Source of the DNA: Mollicutes bacterium | GTDB taxonomy: Bacteria > Bacillota_I > Bacilli_A > RF39 > UBA660 | Reading direction: 5' to 3' | DNA: 5,412 nucleotides | Assembly: GCA_012510695.1 (NCBI GenBank) | Contig: JAAZHN010000018.1 | Location: forward strand, 1 to 5,412 | In this document: in pieces, positions 1 to 5,412 of the stretch | How the letters are laid out: every line of letters starts with the position of its first letter | Position numbering within the stretch: position 1 is the first letter of the stretch | Translations under genes and position numbers: made by a program | The notes under the pieces: generated by a model | What the model was told of the DNA's origin: nothing | The model's database searches: none | The model's input: the letters and a program-made list of their open reading frames with translations, nothing else

Positions 1-1610
1 ATTCTTTAGTTGGGGAGATTGAATTTAATAAATTAGATAAGATTTATTTAACTAATCATGAATATAATGATAGTTTAAGAGTAAAGGCTTGTATAATTGA
101 AGGATTAAAAAGAATGTCTTTTGCTAATGGAGATATTTATAATTATAAAGAAGAAATATATTATTATTTAAAAAATTATTTTAATATTATATTAGAGGCT
201 GAAGAGTTTATAAGTATTTTAGAATCGATTGATGAAGATGAATTAATTATTGAAGAAGACAGGTATTACTTAACTGATAACTATGAAATGGAAATATATA
301 TAGCGGACGTGTTAAAAGATATTAATAATAAAAGAAAGAGTAAAATAGTCAATTTTAATAAATTACTTAATGATGTTGAGAGTGAAGTAAAAGTTAAATA
401 TAATGATGAACAAAAATTAGCAATAAAATCAGCTTTAGAAAATAATGTTTGTATTATTACAGGTGGACCCGGAACTGGTAAAACAACAATAATTGATGGT
501 TTAGTTAGAATGTTTAGGATCATTAATGATTGGTATATTGAAGATGATTATGAAAAAATAGTTTTATTAGCCCCGACAGGTAGAGCTAGCAAGAAGATGG
601 CTGAGTCAACTAAAAGTGGATCAAGTACGATTCACCGTTATTTAAAGTGGAATAAAGATGATGATACTTTTGCTTATAATGAGCATAACAAAAGAAATCC
701 CAAAGTAATAATTATCGATGAAACTAGTATGGTTGATACATATCTTTTAAATCATTTACTTAAAGGGGTTGAACATGATACCCAAATAATATTCGTTGGC
801 GATGAAAATCAACTTCCTAGTGTTGGACCTGGTCTGATCTTAAGTGATTTAATAAATTCAAATATGTTTGTGACTGTATCTTTAAAAGAAATATATCGTC
901 AAAGTGAAAACTCTTATATTCCTTATTTAGCTAAAGAGATAAAAGAGGGAAGTCTTGGTGAATCATTTTTTTCTAAAAATGATGATTTTAAATTCATTGA
1001 TGTTAAATCTAGTCAAATAAAAGATACATTAAAACAGATTTGTGATTTATCACTAAATAAATCTTTAACTGAAGATGATATTCAAGTCTTAGCCCCTATG
1101 TATAAAGGTGAAAATGGGATTGATAATTTAAATATATTATTACAAAGTCATTTTAATCCGGAAGAAAAATCTAAATTAGAGATTAAGTATGGTGATGTAA
1201 TATATCGGGAAAATGATAAAATTATTCAACTTGTAAATGATTCTGATAATAATGTTTATAATGGTGATATTGGCGTAATTATTTCTGTTAATCCAAAAGA
1301 TAATAAATGTATTTTAGAGGCTGATTTTGATGGTAATTTTGTTACATATAAAAGGGATGATTTAATTAATATTAAACATGCTTATGCGATTAGTATTCAT
1401 AAAAGTCAAGGTAGTGAATTTAATCATGTTATTATTCCAATTACAATGAATTATTCAAGGATGCTTTATAATAAATTAATTTATACAGGAATCACTAGAG
1501 CTAAAAAGAGTTTAATAATTATTGGGGATTTAAACGCTCTTAATAAAAGTATTTCAAATGATAATTCTGAGATGCGTAAAACAACTTTAATTGACAGATT
1601 AAATAAATAA
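1..1610 (+). CDS. recD2: RecD2-type (RecD-like) ATP-dependent DNA helicase, 5'-truncated by window edge
   Basis: This is a superfamily 1 DNA helicase that uses ATP to unwind DNA; the RecD2 family (B. subtilis YrrC) acts in DNA repair and replication-fork maintenance without RecBC. The frame is open from base 3, giving 535 residues up to TAA at 1608-1610. Family members usually have about 720-800 residues, so the N-terminal OB/helix-hairpin-helix part lies upstream. The first Met, at 114, is internal: the 37 preceding codons continue the RecD2 pre-helicase domain. Counting from that Met, the motifs are Walker A GGPGTGKT (117-124), motif Ia LLAPTGRASKKM (151-162), Walker B IIIDETSMVD (199-208), motif III VGDENQLPSVGPG (228-240), the YRQ arginine of motif IV (261-263), an SH3-like insert with VYNGDIG (381-387), motif V IHKSQGSEF (428-436) and motif VI YTGITRAK (457-464). 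All catalytic motifs look intact, so the visible part is functional in appearance. The next gene starts 46 bases downstream on the same strand. The family call is firm; RecD2 rather than another RecD-like helicase rests on the pre-helicase and SH3-like regions. Confidence 0.93.
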   Translation, partial: SLVGEIEFNKLDKIYLTNHEYNDSLRVKACIIEGLKRMSFANGDIYNYKEEIYYYLKNYFNIILEAEEFISILESIDEDELIIEEDRYYLTDNYEMEIYIADVLKDINNKRKSKIVNFNKLLNDVESEVKVKYNDEQKLAIKSALENNVCIITGGPGTGKTTIIDGLVRMFRIINDWYIEDDYEKIVLLAPTGRASKKMAESTKSGSSTIHRYLKWNKDDDTFAYNEHNKRNPKVIIIDETSMVDTYLLNHLLKGVEHDTQIIFVGDENQLPSVGPGLILSDLINSNMFVTVSLKEIYRQSENSYIPYLAKEIKEGSLGESFFSKNDDFKFIDVKSSQIKDTLKQICDLSLNKSLTEDDIQVLAPMYKGENGIDNLNILLQSHFNPEEKSKLEIKYGDVIYRENDKIIQLVNDSDNNVYNGDIGVIISVNPKDNKCILEADFDGNFVTYKRDDLINIKHAYAISIHKSQGSEFNHVIIPITMNYSRMLYNKLIYTGITRAKKSLIIIGDLNALNKSISNDNSEMRKTTLIDRLNK

Positions 1611-1633
1611 TTACATATTAAATAGTTATGTAG

Positions 1634-1639
1634 TATAAT
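1634..1639 (+). promoter_or_regulatory. Possible -10 box (TATAAT) before the AI-2E gene pair
   Basis: A perfect TATAAT hexamer lies 17 bases upstream of the start codon at 1657. At 17-bp spacing the -35 position holds TTACAT (1611-1616), a poor match. Transcription would begin near 1646, leaving a leader of only about 11 bases that overlaps the ribosome binding site. In such AT-rich DNA a lone TATAAT can occur by chance, so readthrough from the helicase gene is equally possible. Confidence 0.3.
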
Positions 1640-1645
1640 TTAGGT

Positions 1646-1652
1646 AGGGTGA
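1646..1652 (+). promoter_or_regulatory. Ribosome binding site of the first AI-2E gene
   Basis: AGGGTGA, with the core GGTGA able to pair with the 3' end of 16S rRNA, ends four bases before the ATG at 1657. It supports that start. The gap between the helicase stop and this site is short and holds only a weak AT hairpin (about 1611-1633). Confidence 0.55.
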
Positions 1653-1656
1653 GAGT

Positions 1657-2814
1657 ATGAAAAAAGATAAAAATAAGGAAGAAGTTCAAGAAGTTTTAAC
1701 TTTAACGAGTAGAATTTTAAAAATACTTTATGTTGTAATTATTGTTGGGATAGTATTTATTGTATCTGTTTTATTAAAAGAATGGAAAGTATTTGAGTTT
1801 ATTTTTAAAATAATTAAAATAATTTCACCAGTTATAATCGGCCTTGTAATAGCCTGGTTATTAAATCCATTAGTTTCCTCGCTAAGTAGTAAGGGGATGA
1901 AAAGGGTTTATTCAACTGTCATAGTTTATATAGTATTGATTAGTGGAATCTTATTGATTCTTTGGACACTAGTACCAATAATTTCTAATCAAATTAATGA
2001 TTTAACTAAAATGATTCCAACTCTTGTTACAGATATTACTAATCGAATTAATGAAATCTTAGACAGATTTGCTAATATTGAAGGTTTAGATATTGAAACA
2101 ATTAGGACAGGAGTATTTACTTCAATTGAAGAGTATGGCAGAAACATTGTAGTAAGTGTTCCTGATGCATTTGTAAAAATTGTTACTGGATTATTTTCAG
2201 GTTTAGGACAATTTGTAATTGGACTTTTAGTTGGTTTCTATTTATTATTTAACTTTGATTCAGCTAGTAAACATTTATTTTCTTTTATACCAAAAAAATA
2301 TTATAAAGAAGTTAAATTACTATTTAAAGTAATTAACTCTAAATTACATAGTTTTGTTAAAGGAACATTATTTTCATCATCAATTCTTTTCTTAATAAAT
2401 GCGATTGGTTTTGCTTTTGCTGGTTTAAAAGCCCCAGTCTTATTTGGATTATTTTGTGGAATAACTAATATTATTCCTTATATTGGTCCATATATTGGTG
2501 GTGTTCCTGCTATTATTGTCGGATTTAGTCAAGGAACAGTTACAGGTATTTTAGTATTAATGATTATTGTTGTTTCTCAATTATTAGAGGGCAATATCTT
2601 ACATCCTCTAATTATGAGTAAAACATTGAAATTGCATCCTGTAACAATAATTGTTAGTTTATTAATCTTTGGTTCATTATTTGGTATTGTTGGGATGGTA
2701 ATTGCCACTCCATTGGTTTCATTATTAAAGAACTTAATTAAGTATATATTAATGAAGTTTAAATTATTTGATATGGAGAACTATGATTTAGCATCAGAAC
2801 TTGAAGCAAAATGA
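1657..2814 (+). CDS. AI-2E family transporter (PF01594), upstream copy
   Basis: This 385-residue integral membrane protein belongs to the AI-2E/PerM/YhhT family. Characterised members include E. coli TqsA (export of autoinducer 2) and Na+(Li+)/H+ antiporters; the substrate here cannot be read from sequence. Hydrophobic segments lie near residues 20-40, 47-68, 84-108, 168-200, 233-290, 296-312 and 327-360. A polar segment at about 109-165 matches the family's soluble central domain. Family landmarks are present: NP at 70-71, IPYIGP at 273-278 followed by GGVP, LEGN with Glu311, HPLIM at 316-320, KLHP with His327-Pro328, and GMVIATP near 346-352. Length and topology are typical. It lies 46 bases after recD2, and its TGA stop overlaps the ATG of its paralogue, so the two are probably co-translated. 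AI-2E genes near recD2 are, to my recollection, common in Bacilli. The family call is firm and the function is open. Confidence 0.9.
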   Translation: MKKDKNKEEVQEVLTLTSRILKILYVVIIVGIVFIVSVLLKEWKVFEFIFKIIKIISPVIIGLVIAWLLNPLVSSLSSKGMKRVYSTVIVYIVLISGILLILWTLVPIISNQINDLTKMIPTLVTDITNRINEILDRFANIEGLDIETIRTGVFTSIEEYGRNIVVSVPDAFVKIVTGLFSGLGQFVIGLLVGFYLLFNFDSASKHLFSFIPKKYYKEVKLLFKVINSKLHSFVKGTLFSSSILFLINAIGFAFAGLKAPVLFGLFCGITNIIPYIGPYIGGVPAIIVGFSQGTVTGILVLMIIVVSQLLEGNILHPLIMSKTLKLHPVTIIVSLLIFGSLFGIVGMVIATPLVSLLKNLIKYILMKFKLFDMENYDLASELEAK

Positions 2815-3941
2815 AAAGTAGTATCATAAATAAATTACCTTTAAATTTAATTAGTAAAATATTAAAAATAATATATATAGTTTTTGTTGTTGCTATAATA
2901 TATATTGTAACAATTCTTTTAAGAGAATGGGGAATAGGAGTTACTATTCTCAAGATTATAAATATTATTTCGCCTGTTTTAATTGGTATTGTTTTAGCGT
3001 GGACACTTAATCCTTTGGTAAGAAAAATAGAAGATAAGGGTGTAAAACGAATCACTTCTACTATTATTGTTTATGTATTATTAATTAGTTTTATCTTAAT
3101 ATTTATTTTAATCATGGTTCCTTTAATATTTAATCAAATTAATGAATTAGTTAAACTTATTAGTAATTTTTTAAATAATTCAGAAGGGTTATTTAGTAAG
3201 TTACCTGCAATACCAGAAGTTGATTTAACTGTTTATCAAGAAAATATTCTTGAATGGTTTAATAATTACCGAAATGAAGTGATTGTCAATTTACCAGGAA
3301 TGTTTATTAATTTAATAACTAAAATAATATTCAAAGCCGGTCAGGTTGTTATTGGTTTAATTGTTGGTTTCTACTTTATTTTGCACTACAATGAAACAAG
3401 AGATTATTTCTATCACTTGATTCCTAATAAATATGTAGAGGAATTAAAATTATTATTTAAAGTTATTGGTCATAAATTATATAGTTATGTTAAAGGGACA
3501 CTTATTGCGACAGTTATTTTAACTATTATGTGTTTCGTTGGCTTTGTAATAGGTGGTTTAAAGGCTCCTTTATTATTCGCGATATTTTGTGCTGTAGTTA
3601 ATGTTATACCTTATATTGGGGCATTAATCGGGGGAGTGCCAACTGTTTTAATTGCTTTTAGTCAAAATTATCAAACAGGTGTTATTGTTTTAATAGCTTT
3701 TATAGTAATTCAAGTTATTTATGGTAATTTCTTAATGCCCCTGGTTATGAAAAAAACCATGAAACTTCAACAAGTCACAATGCTTATTGGTTTAATAGTT
3801 TTTGGATATTTCTTTGGAATTATTGGAATGGTCCTTGCGACACCTGTAATTGCTTTATTTAAAATTTTATTTAAATTTACTTTTAAAAAATTAAAACTAT
3901 TTGGAATGGAATCATATAATTTAGAAGAAGAATTAACATAA
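2811..3941 (+). CDS. AI-2E family transporter (PF01594), downstream diverged paralogue
   Basis: This 376-residue membrane protein aligns along its whole length with the upstream gene. Shared features include the first membrane segment, the NPLV motif at 67-70, the LLFKVI segment near 214-219, IPYIG at 266-270 with GGVP, and the near-identical tail KLFGMESYNLEEEL against KLFDMENYDLASEL. It arose by tandem duplication or by acquisition of a close homologue. It starts at ATG 2811, inside the stop codon of the first gene (ATGA), with no good Shine-Dalgarno site, which suggests translational coupling and perhaps a fixed ratio of the two proteins. Several conserved positions have changed relative to the first copy: IPYIGP is IPYIGA, LEGN is IYGN (Glu replaced by Tyr304) and KLHP is KLQQ (320-321). 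The polar central domain is about four residues shorter. These changes suggest a different substrate, a regulatory partner, or a hetero-oligomer subunit, but that is inference. There is no sign of truncation or frameshift. Confidence 0.88.
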   Translation: MKSSIINKLPLNLISKILKIIYIVFVVAIIYIVTILLREWGIGVTILKIINIISPVLIGIVLAWTLNPLVRKIEDKGVKRITSTIIVYVLLISFILIFILIMVPLIFNQINELVKLISNFLNNSEGLFSKLPAIPEVDLTVYQENILEWFNNYRNEVIVNLPGMFINLITKIIFKAGQVVIGLIVGFYFILHYNETRDYFYHLIPNKYVEELKLLFKVIGHKLYSYVKGTLIATVILTIMCFVGFVIGGLKAPLLFAIFCAVVNVIPYIGALIGGVPTVLIAFSQNYQTGVIVLIAFIVIQVIYGNFLMPLVMKKTMKLQQVTMLIGLIVFGYFFGIIGMVLATPVIALFKILFKFTFKKLKLFGMESYNLEEELT

Positions 3942-3988
3942 AGTAAAGTTTTTTTGTGTAAAGCAAGCCCTTTTAATGTTGATATTTC

Positions 3989-4017
3989 TTATAATTGATG
4001 ATTAAATCAAATTATAA
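3989..4017 (+). promoter_or_regulatory. AT-rich inverted repeat (hairpin) reaching into the ribosome binding site
   Basis: Left arm TTATAATTGAT (3989-3999) pairs with ATCAAATTATAA (4006-4017): 11 base pairs with a single bulged A at 4009 and a six-base loop. The right arm ends on the first two bases of the Shine-Dalgarno sequence at 4016-4022. It could be an operator-like palindrome or a weak RNA hairpin affecting translation. Only one pair is G-C, so a chance origin in AT-rich DNA cannot be excluded. Confidence 0.3.
3990..3995 (+). promoter_or_regulatory. Possible -10 box (TATAAT) for the surface-protein gene
   Basis: A perfect TATAAT lies in the 89-base gap between the permease stop and the surface-protein start. 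It would give a start of transcription near 4002, about 29 bases before ATG 4031. No convincing -35 is visible at 16-18 bp spacing, and the hexamer is also part of an inverted repeat (3989-4017), so its role is uncertain. Confidence 0.35.
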
Positions 4018-4022
4018 GGGAG
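4016..4022 (+). promoter_or_regulatory. Ribosome binding site that fixes the surface-protein start at 4031
   Basis: AAGGGAG lies eight bases before ATG 4031, an ideal spacing. It decides the start: the in-frame TTG at 3995 and ATG at 3998 lie upstream of this site, have no Shine-Dalgarno of their own, and would put 12 or 11 extra residues in front of a signal peptide that is already complete from 4031. Confidence 0.8.
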
Positions 4023-4030
4023 TGATTTTG

Positions 4031-4096
4031 ATGAAAAGAATAATTATTGGATTATTCATCTTTATGTCGTTTATGGTTATGCATGAAGCTTCTGCT
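4031..4096 (+). other. Sec signal peptide of the surface protein
   Basis: Residues 1-22 start with MKR, have a hydrophobic run (IIIGLFIFMSFMVM), and end in the small-residue motif ASA before Asp23. This fits type I signal peptidase cleavage after Ala22. There is no lipobox cysteine, so the protein is not a lipoprotein. Confidence 0.8.
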
Positions 4097-4924
4097 GATG
4101 TTGGTAAAATGCTAGCTACAAGAGAGGAAATTAGAGAAAGAGGATTAACAAAAGAGATTGCTGAATTAATTCATTTTGTCGAATTTTATAATACAGAAAA
4201 ACCAGAAGATGATGGATCTACAATTATCGGTGTTTTAGAACATACTTTTGACTTTTCTAAGAACAATGACGGTTCAGTAATGGCTTATGTTTATGCAGGT
4301 GGTGCATACTCTATAGATGGAGAATCAGGAGTTTATCGAAGTTTAGATATATACTTTGATACACACATGTCATTAGATAAGAATTCATCATCATTATTTC
4401 AAGGTTTTTCTAAATTAATTGAAATTTATGGCCTAGAATTTGTTGATACAAGCTTAGTTGAAAATATGAGTGGAATGTTTTCTGGTTGTATTAATCTTAT
4501 CAACTTGGATTTAGGTCACTTTAATACAAGTAAAGTAACAAATATGTCACAAATGTTTTCAGGATGTAAAAGTCTTAAAAATTTAAATATTAGCTCATTT
4601 AACACTAGTAGGTCTATGGGTATGGCTTCAATGTTTTATGATTGTGAATCTTTAACTAGTTTAGATTTAAAACACTTTAATACTGAAAATGTTTTAGACA
4701 TGTCAAAAATGTTTTCTAATACAGTTAATTTAGAAAATTTAAACTTAAGTGAATTTAAGACAAATAAGGTTACTGATATGTCATTTATGTTTAGTAATAC
4801 TACTAAACTTACTAAATTAGATCTAAATTCATTTGATACATCTAATGTAGAGGATATGTCTTATATGTTTAACAGTGCTAATAAAGATAATAACTTAATT
4901 GAATTATTAATTGGTAATATGTAA
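4031..4924 (+). CDS. Secreted BspA-like (DUF285) repeat surface protein, N-terminal part before an in-frame TAA
   Basis: The product is 297 residues up to TAA at 4922-4924. A Sec signal peptide (residues 1-22) has a Lys-Arg start, a hydrophobic core, and an ASA/D type I cleavage site. A non-repetitive region (about 23-135) follows, and then six BspA-like leucine-rich units of the DUF285 (PF03382) kind from about 138 to the end. The repeat consensus is F-N/D-T-S-x-V-x-x-M-S-x-M-F followed by a C/N-x-x-x-L-x-x-L-x-L half. Phe164, 190, 216, 242 and 268 are exactly 26 residues apart. Cys153, 179 and 205 form a 26-residue ladder in the first three units; later units have Asn-Thr there. Such proteins are extracellular and often adhesive, but the ligand here is unknown. 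The stop falls inside a seventh unit, and the same frame continues past it into a stalk and wall-sorting signal. As read, this part would be secreted but not anchored. The original gene most likely ran from 4031 to 5278 (415 codons counting the TAA). Confidence 0.82.
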   Translation: MKRIIIGLFIFMSFMVMHEASADVGKMLATREEIRERGLTKEIAELIHFVEFYNTEKPEDDGSTIIGVLEHTFDFSKNNDGSVMAYVYAGGAYSIDGESGVYRSLDIYFDTHMSLDKNSSSLFQGFSKLIEIYGLEFVDTSLVENMSGMFSGCINLINLDLGHFNTSKVTNMSQMFSGCKSLKNLNISSFNTSRSMGMASMFYDCESLTSLDLKHFNTENVLDMSKMFSNTVNLENLNLSEFKTNKVTDMSFMFSNTTKLTKLDLNSFDTSNVEDMSYMFNSANKDNNLIELLIGNM

Positions 4925-4957
4925 CTTGCTAAAGTAACAAACTCAATAAATATGTTT
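4442..4957 (+). repeat. Tandem 78-bp (26-residue) BspA-like repeat units
   Basis: Six units plus a seventh, stop-containing one encode the repeated pattern T-S-x-V-x-x-M-S-x-M-F. Units begin near 4442, 4520, 4598, 4676, 4754, 4832 and 4919. Five are spaced by exactly 78 bases; the sixth is 9 bases longer. The third is degenerate (NTSRSMGMASMF). The DNA of the units differs a good deal, so this is an old protein-level repeat rather than a recent slippage array. Confidence 0.8.
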
Positions 4958-5278
4958 AATAATCATAATCCAGACTTAATGATAACTGTTAAAGATAATT
5001 CTTCTAAAGAATTTATTTTAGCTCAAGCAATTGATACTTCTTTAGGCGATAATAATGTAATTGTTTTAAATACATCTAATGATATACCAAGTTCATCTAG
5101 TGATGATCCTTCTTCAATAATTGATACACCAAGTTCCTCATTTAGCATAAAAAACAATGGACCAATAGATAATCCAAAAACAGGAATGATAAGCTTTGGA
5201 ATAATATTTACTATATTTATTATTTCCTCAACAGCATATATATTATTTAAAAAAGATAAAATATTTAAACAAATATAA
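4925..5278 (+). pseudogene. Detached C-terminal part of the surface protein: last repeat, Ser/Pro stalk and NPKTG wall-sorting signal
   Basis: This is the in-frame continuation of the surface-protein gene after the TAA at 4922-4924. It first completes a seventh repeat (LAKVTNSINMF). A short globular piece follows (ITVKDNSSKEFI), then a Ser/Pro/Asp-rich stalk, the sortase-type motif NPKTG, a membrane segment of about 19 residues and a basic tail (FKKDKIFKQI). The first Met is at 4952 and would give a 108-residue protein. It has no Shine-Dalgarno sequence upstream, starts in the middle of a repeat, and has no signal peptide, so a separate product would have no route to the wall. I therefore read it as the broken-off end of the gene starting at 4031. 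The frame has stayed open and the anchor is well preserved, which suggests the stop is recent, conditional (readthrough or strain variation) or a sequencing error. An annotation pipeline may list 4952-5278 as an independent CDS. Confidence 0.78.
5171..5275 (+). other. Cell-wall sorting signal (NPKTG, membrane span, basic tail)
   Basis: NPKTG (5171-5185) is followed by a hydrophobic run and a Lys-rich end, the standard three-part sorting signal read by sortases. Asn in place of Leu in the first position resembles sortase B-type signals such as the NPKTG of B. anthracis IsdC. The sortase gene itself is not in this window. Confidence 0.8.
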
Positions 5279-5304
5279 AAAAACTTCCAATTTGGAAGTT
5301 TTTT
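5278..5304. terminator. Bidirectional rho-independent terminator between the surface-protein gene and rpsD
   Basis: The arms AAAAAACTTCCA (5278-5289) and TGGAAGTTTTTT (5293-5304) form a 12-bp stem with a three-base loop. The A-tract and T-tract flank a CTTCC/GGAAG core, so each strand shows hairpin plus T-run. The stem starts on the last base of the plus-strand stop codon and ends three bases before the rpsD stop on the minus strand, so it serves both convergent genes. Confidence 0.9.
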
Positions 5305-5307
5305 ATA

Positions 5308-5412
5308 TTATCTGTTATAGAATTCAACAATCAATGATTCGTTAATTTCTGGATTACATTCGCTTCTTTCAGGTAATCTTACATAAGTACCTTCAAGTTT
5401 GTTTTCATCAAA
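5308..5412 (-). CDS. rpsD: 30S ribosomal protein S4, C-terminal 34 residues (gene runs out of the window)
   Basis: The minus strand reads from the window edge to TAA at 5310-5308. The peptide contains LEGTYVRLPERSE, then NPEINESLIVEFYNR, which is the conserved C-terminus of bacterial S4; family members end in forms such as PERSE...INE.LIVEFYSR. S4 binds 16S rRNA early in assembly of the small subunit. In Bacilli rpsD commonly stands alone, apart from the large ribosomal operons, and is autoregulated through its leader, which would lie beyond the window. Only the last sixth or so of the usual roughly 200 residues is present. The identity is clear despite the short fragment. Confidence 0.93.
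   Translation of the reverse strand, partial: FDENKLEGTYVRLPERSECNPEINESLIVEFYNR

Noticed and set aside
114..116. ATG at 114 as the true start of the helicase
   Set aside because: The frame is open back to the window edge, and the upstream 37 codons continue the RecD2 pre-helicase domain; there is no ribosome binding site before 114.
281..523. 80-codon open frame on the minus strand
   Set aside because: It lies wholly inside the helicase gene, opposite the Walker A region, and shows no recognisable protein features.
1591..1596. TTGACA as a -35 box for the permease genes
   Set aside because: It is 37 bases from the TATAAT at 1634, far too distant, and lies within the end of the helicase gene.
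2759..3055. 98-codon hydrophobic open frame on the minus strand
   Set aside because: It is antisense to the junction of the two permease genes; its hydrophobic character mirrors the membrane segments on the other strand.
3949..3955. Run of seven T after the second permease as a terminator
   Set aside because: No stable hairpin precedes it; the upstream sequence is AT-rich without matching arms.
3995..4000. TTG 3995 or ATG 3998 as start of the surface protein
   Set aside because: Both precede the Shine-Dalgarno at 4016-4022 and would add a polar extension before a complete signal peptide.
4922..4924. Recoding of the stop as a sense codon through an altered genetic code
   Set aside because: The codon is TAA, which also ends recD2, the second permease and rpsD here; code-4-type recoding affects TGA, and all Trp codons seen are TGG.
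4952..5278. Independent small sortase-anchored protein starting at ATG 4952
   Set aside because: There is no ribosome binding site or signal peptide, and the start is in the middle of a repeat unit continuous with the upstream gene.

Overview
The window is strongly AT-rich, with short intergenic gaps and mostly A/T third codon positions. It reads as the standard bacterial code: every Trp codon seen is TGG, and TGA acts as a stop in an ATGA overlap. The gene content is a RecD2-type helicase, tandem AI-2E permeases, a sortase-type surface protein with BspA-like repeats, and a stand-alone ribosomal protein S4 gene. This points to a low-GC Bacillota, class Bacilli in the broad sense, perhaps a gut RF39- or Erysipelotrichales-like lineage. 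The lineage is an inference; the window holds no rRNA or complete marker gene.

Layout. (1) Positions 1-1610, plus strand: C-terminal three quarters of a RecD2 (RecD-like) DNA helicase whose N-terminus lies outside the window. (2) 1657-2814 and 2811-3941, plus strand: two tandem paralogous AI-2E (PF01594) multi-pass membrane proteins that overlap by four bases (ATGA) and so are probably translationally coupled. (3) 4031-5278, plus strand: one secreted surface-protein gene with a signal peptide, BspA-like/DUF285 26-residue repeats, a Ser/Pro stalk, an NPKTG sorting motif, a membrane anchor and a Lys-rich tail. A single in-frame TAA at 4922-4924 splits it into a 297-codon secreted part and an anchor part. 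(4) 5278-5304: a bidirectional rho-independent terminator. (5) 5308-5412, minus strand: the last 34 codons of rpsD (ribosomal protein S4), converging on the surface gene.

How the genes relate. A recD2-like helicase beside an AI-2E permease is, as far as I recall, a familiar housekeeping neighbourhood in Bacilli, often close to alaS. Here the permease is duplicated, and the downstream copy has lost several residues conserved in the family. The surface protein sits between this block and rpsD and looks like an accessory insertion in a core neighbourhood. The observation most worth following up is the nonsense codon that separates its repeat domain from its wall-anchoring signal, because the reading frame is otherwise intact on both sides. 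I found no RNA gene, CRISPR array, insertion sequence or clearly new defence-type system.
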